A stretch of 6,658 nucleotides of DNA from an uncultured cyanobacterium (GTDB lineage Bacteria > Cyanobacteriota > Vampirovibrionia > Gastranaerophilales > Gastranaerophilaceae), in assembly GCA_947073895.1 (NCBI GenBank), contig CAMTNN010000084.1:1-6658 (forward strand), read 5' to 3'. Both the position numbers and the translations under genes were made by a program. The notes under the pieces were generated by a model that did no database searches, had not been told where the DNA came from, and was given only the letters and a program-made list of their open reading frames with translations. Below are positions 6,654-6,658 of this stretch, piece after piece; position 1 is the stretch's first letter, and every line of letters starts with the position of its first letter.

Positions 6654-6658
6654 AATTA

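Overview
The window is AT-rich bacterial chromosome. It holds two housekeeping genes (dnaK and gatB), one TPR-glycosyltransferase-like gene, two small XRE-type regulators, one small gene of unknown function and the start of a further gene at the left edge. Several DnaK stretches (for example around residues 20-40 and 93-110) resemble cyanobacterial DnaK from memory, while the protein lacks the N-terminal insert of proteobacterial and cyanobacterial DnaK. With the low GC and the TPR/GT9-like protein, this makes a gut-type Vampirovibrionia/Gastranaerophilales (Melainabacteria) genome my best guess. That is inference without a search, and a Firmicutes-like host is the main alternative.

Layout. 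Positions 1-65 (minus) hold the first 21 codons of a gene running off the left edge. Positions 66-509 hold no large gene, but they contain a good sigma70-type promoter (243-270), a possible 42-codon ORF and an intrinsic-terminator-like hairpin (421-456). Positions 510-1973 (plus) encode a 487-residue protein with about six TPR units and a GT9-like C-terminal domain. A perfect 12-bp-arm palindrome overlaps its stop codon. Positions 2063-2580 are a compact divergent module: a 78-residue XRE regulator (minus) and a 63-residue unknown protein (plus). They share a control region with a perfect-consensus promoter whose -10 box lies inside an 11-bp-arm operator. A bidirectional terminator (2595-2634) separates this module from gatB (2641-4086, minus).

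The 222-bp dnaK-gatB spacer is full of dyad symmetry: a hairpin that overlaps the dnaK stop, a nested or pseudoknot-compatible inverted-repeat block, and a strong terminator that ends minus-strand transcription. dnaK (4309-6138, minus) is complete and stands alone, with no hrcA, grpE or dnaJ beside it and no CIRCE operator. Upstream of it on the same strand is a second XRE-type regulator (6234-6554). Its leader carries a 20-bp perfect palindrome, and a related dyad overlaps an outward-facing extended -10 promoter at the right edge.

How it fits together. GatB and DnaK serve translation and protein folding and share no pathway with their neighbours. The two XRE genes have parallel designs: a small repressor, a divergent promoter, and an operator dyad with TATAAT as its left end. 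This suggests two independent autoregulated switches. I found no mobile element, CRISPR array, tRNA or rRNA. No clearly new multi-gene system can be demonstrated here. The best leads are the two operator modules, the short transcription unit before the TPR gene and the structured dnaK 3' region.
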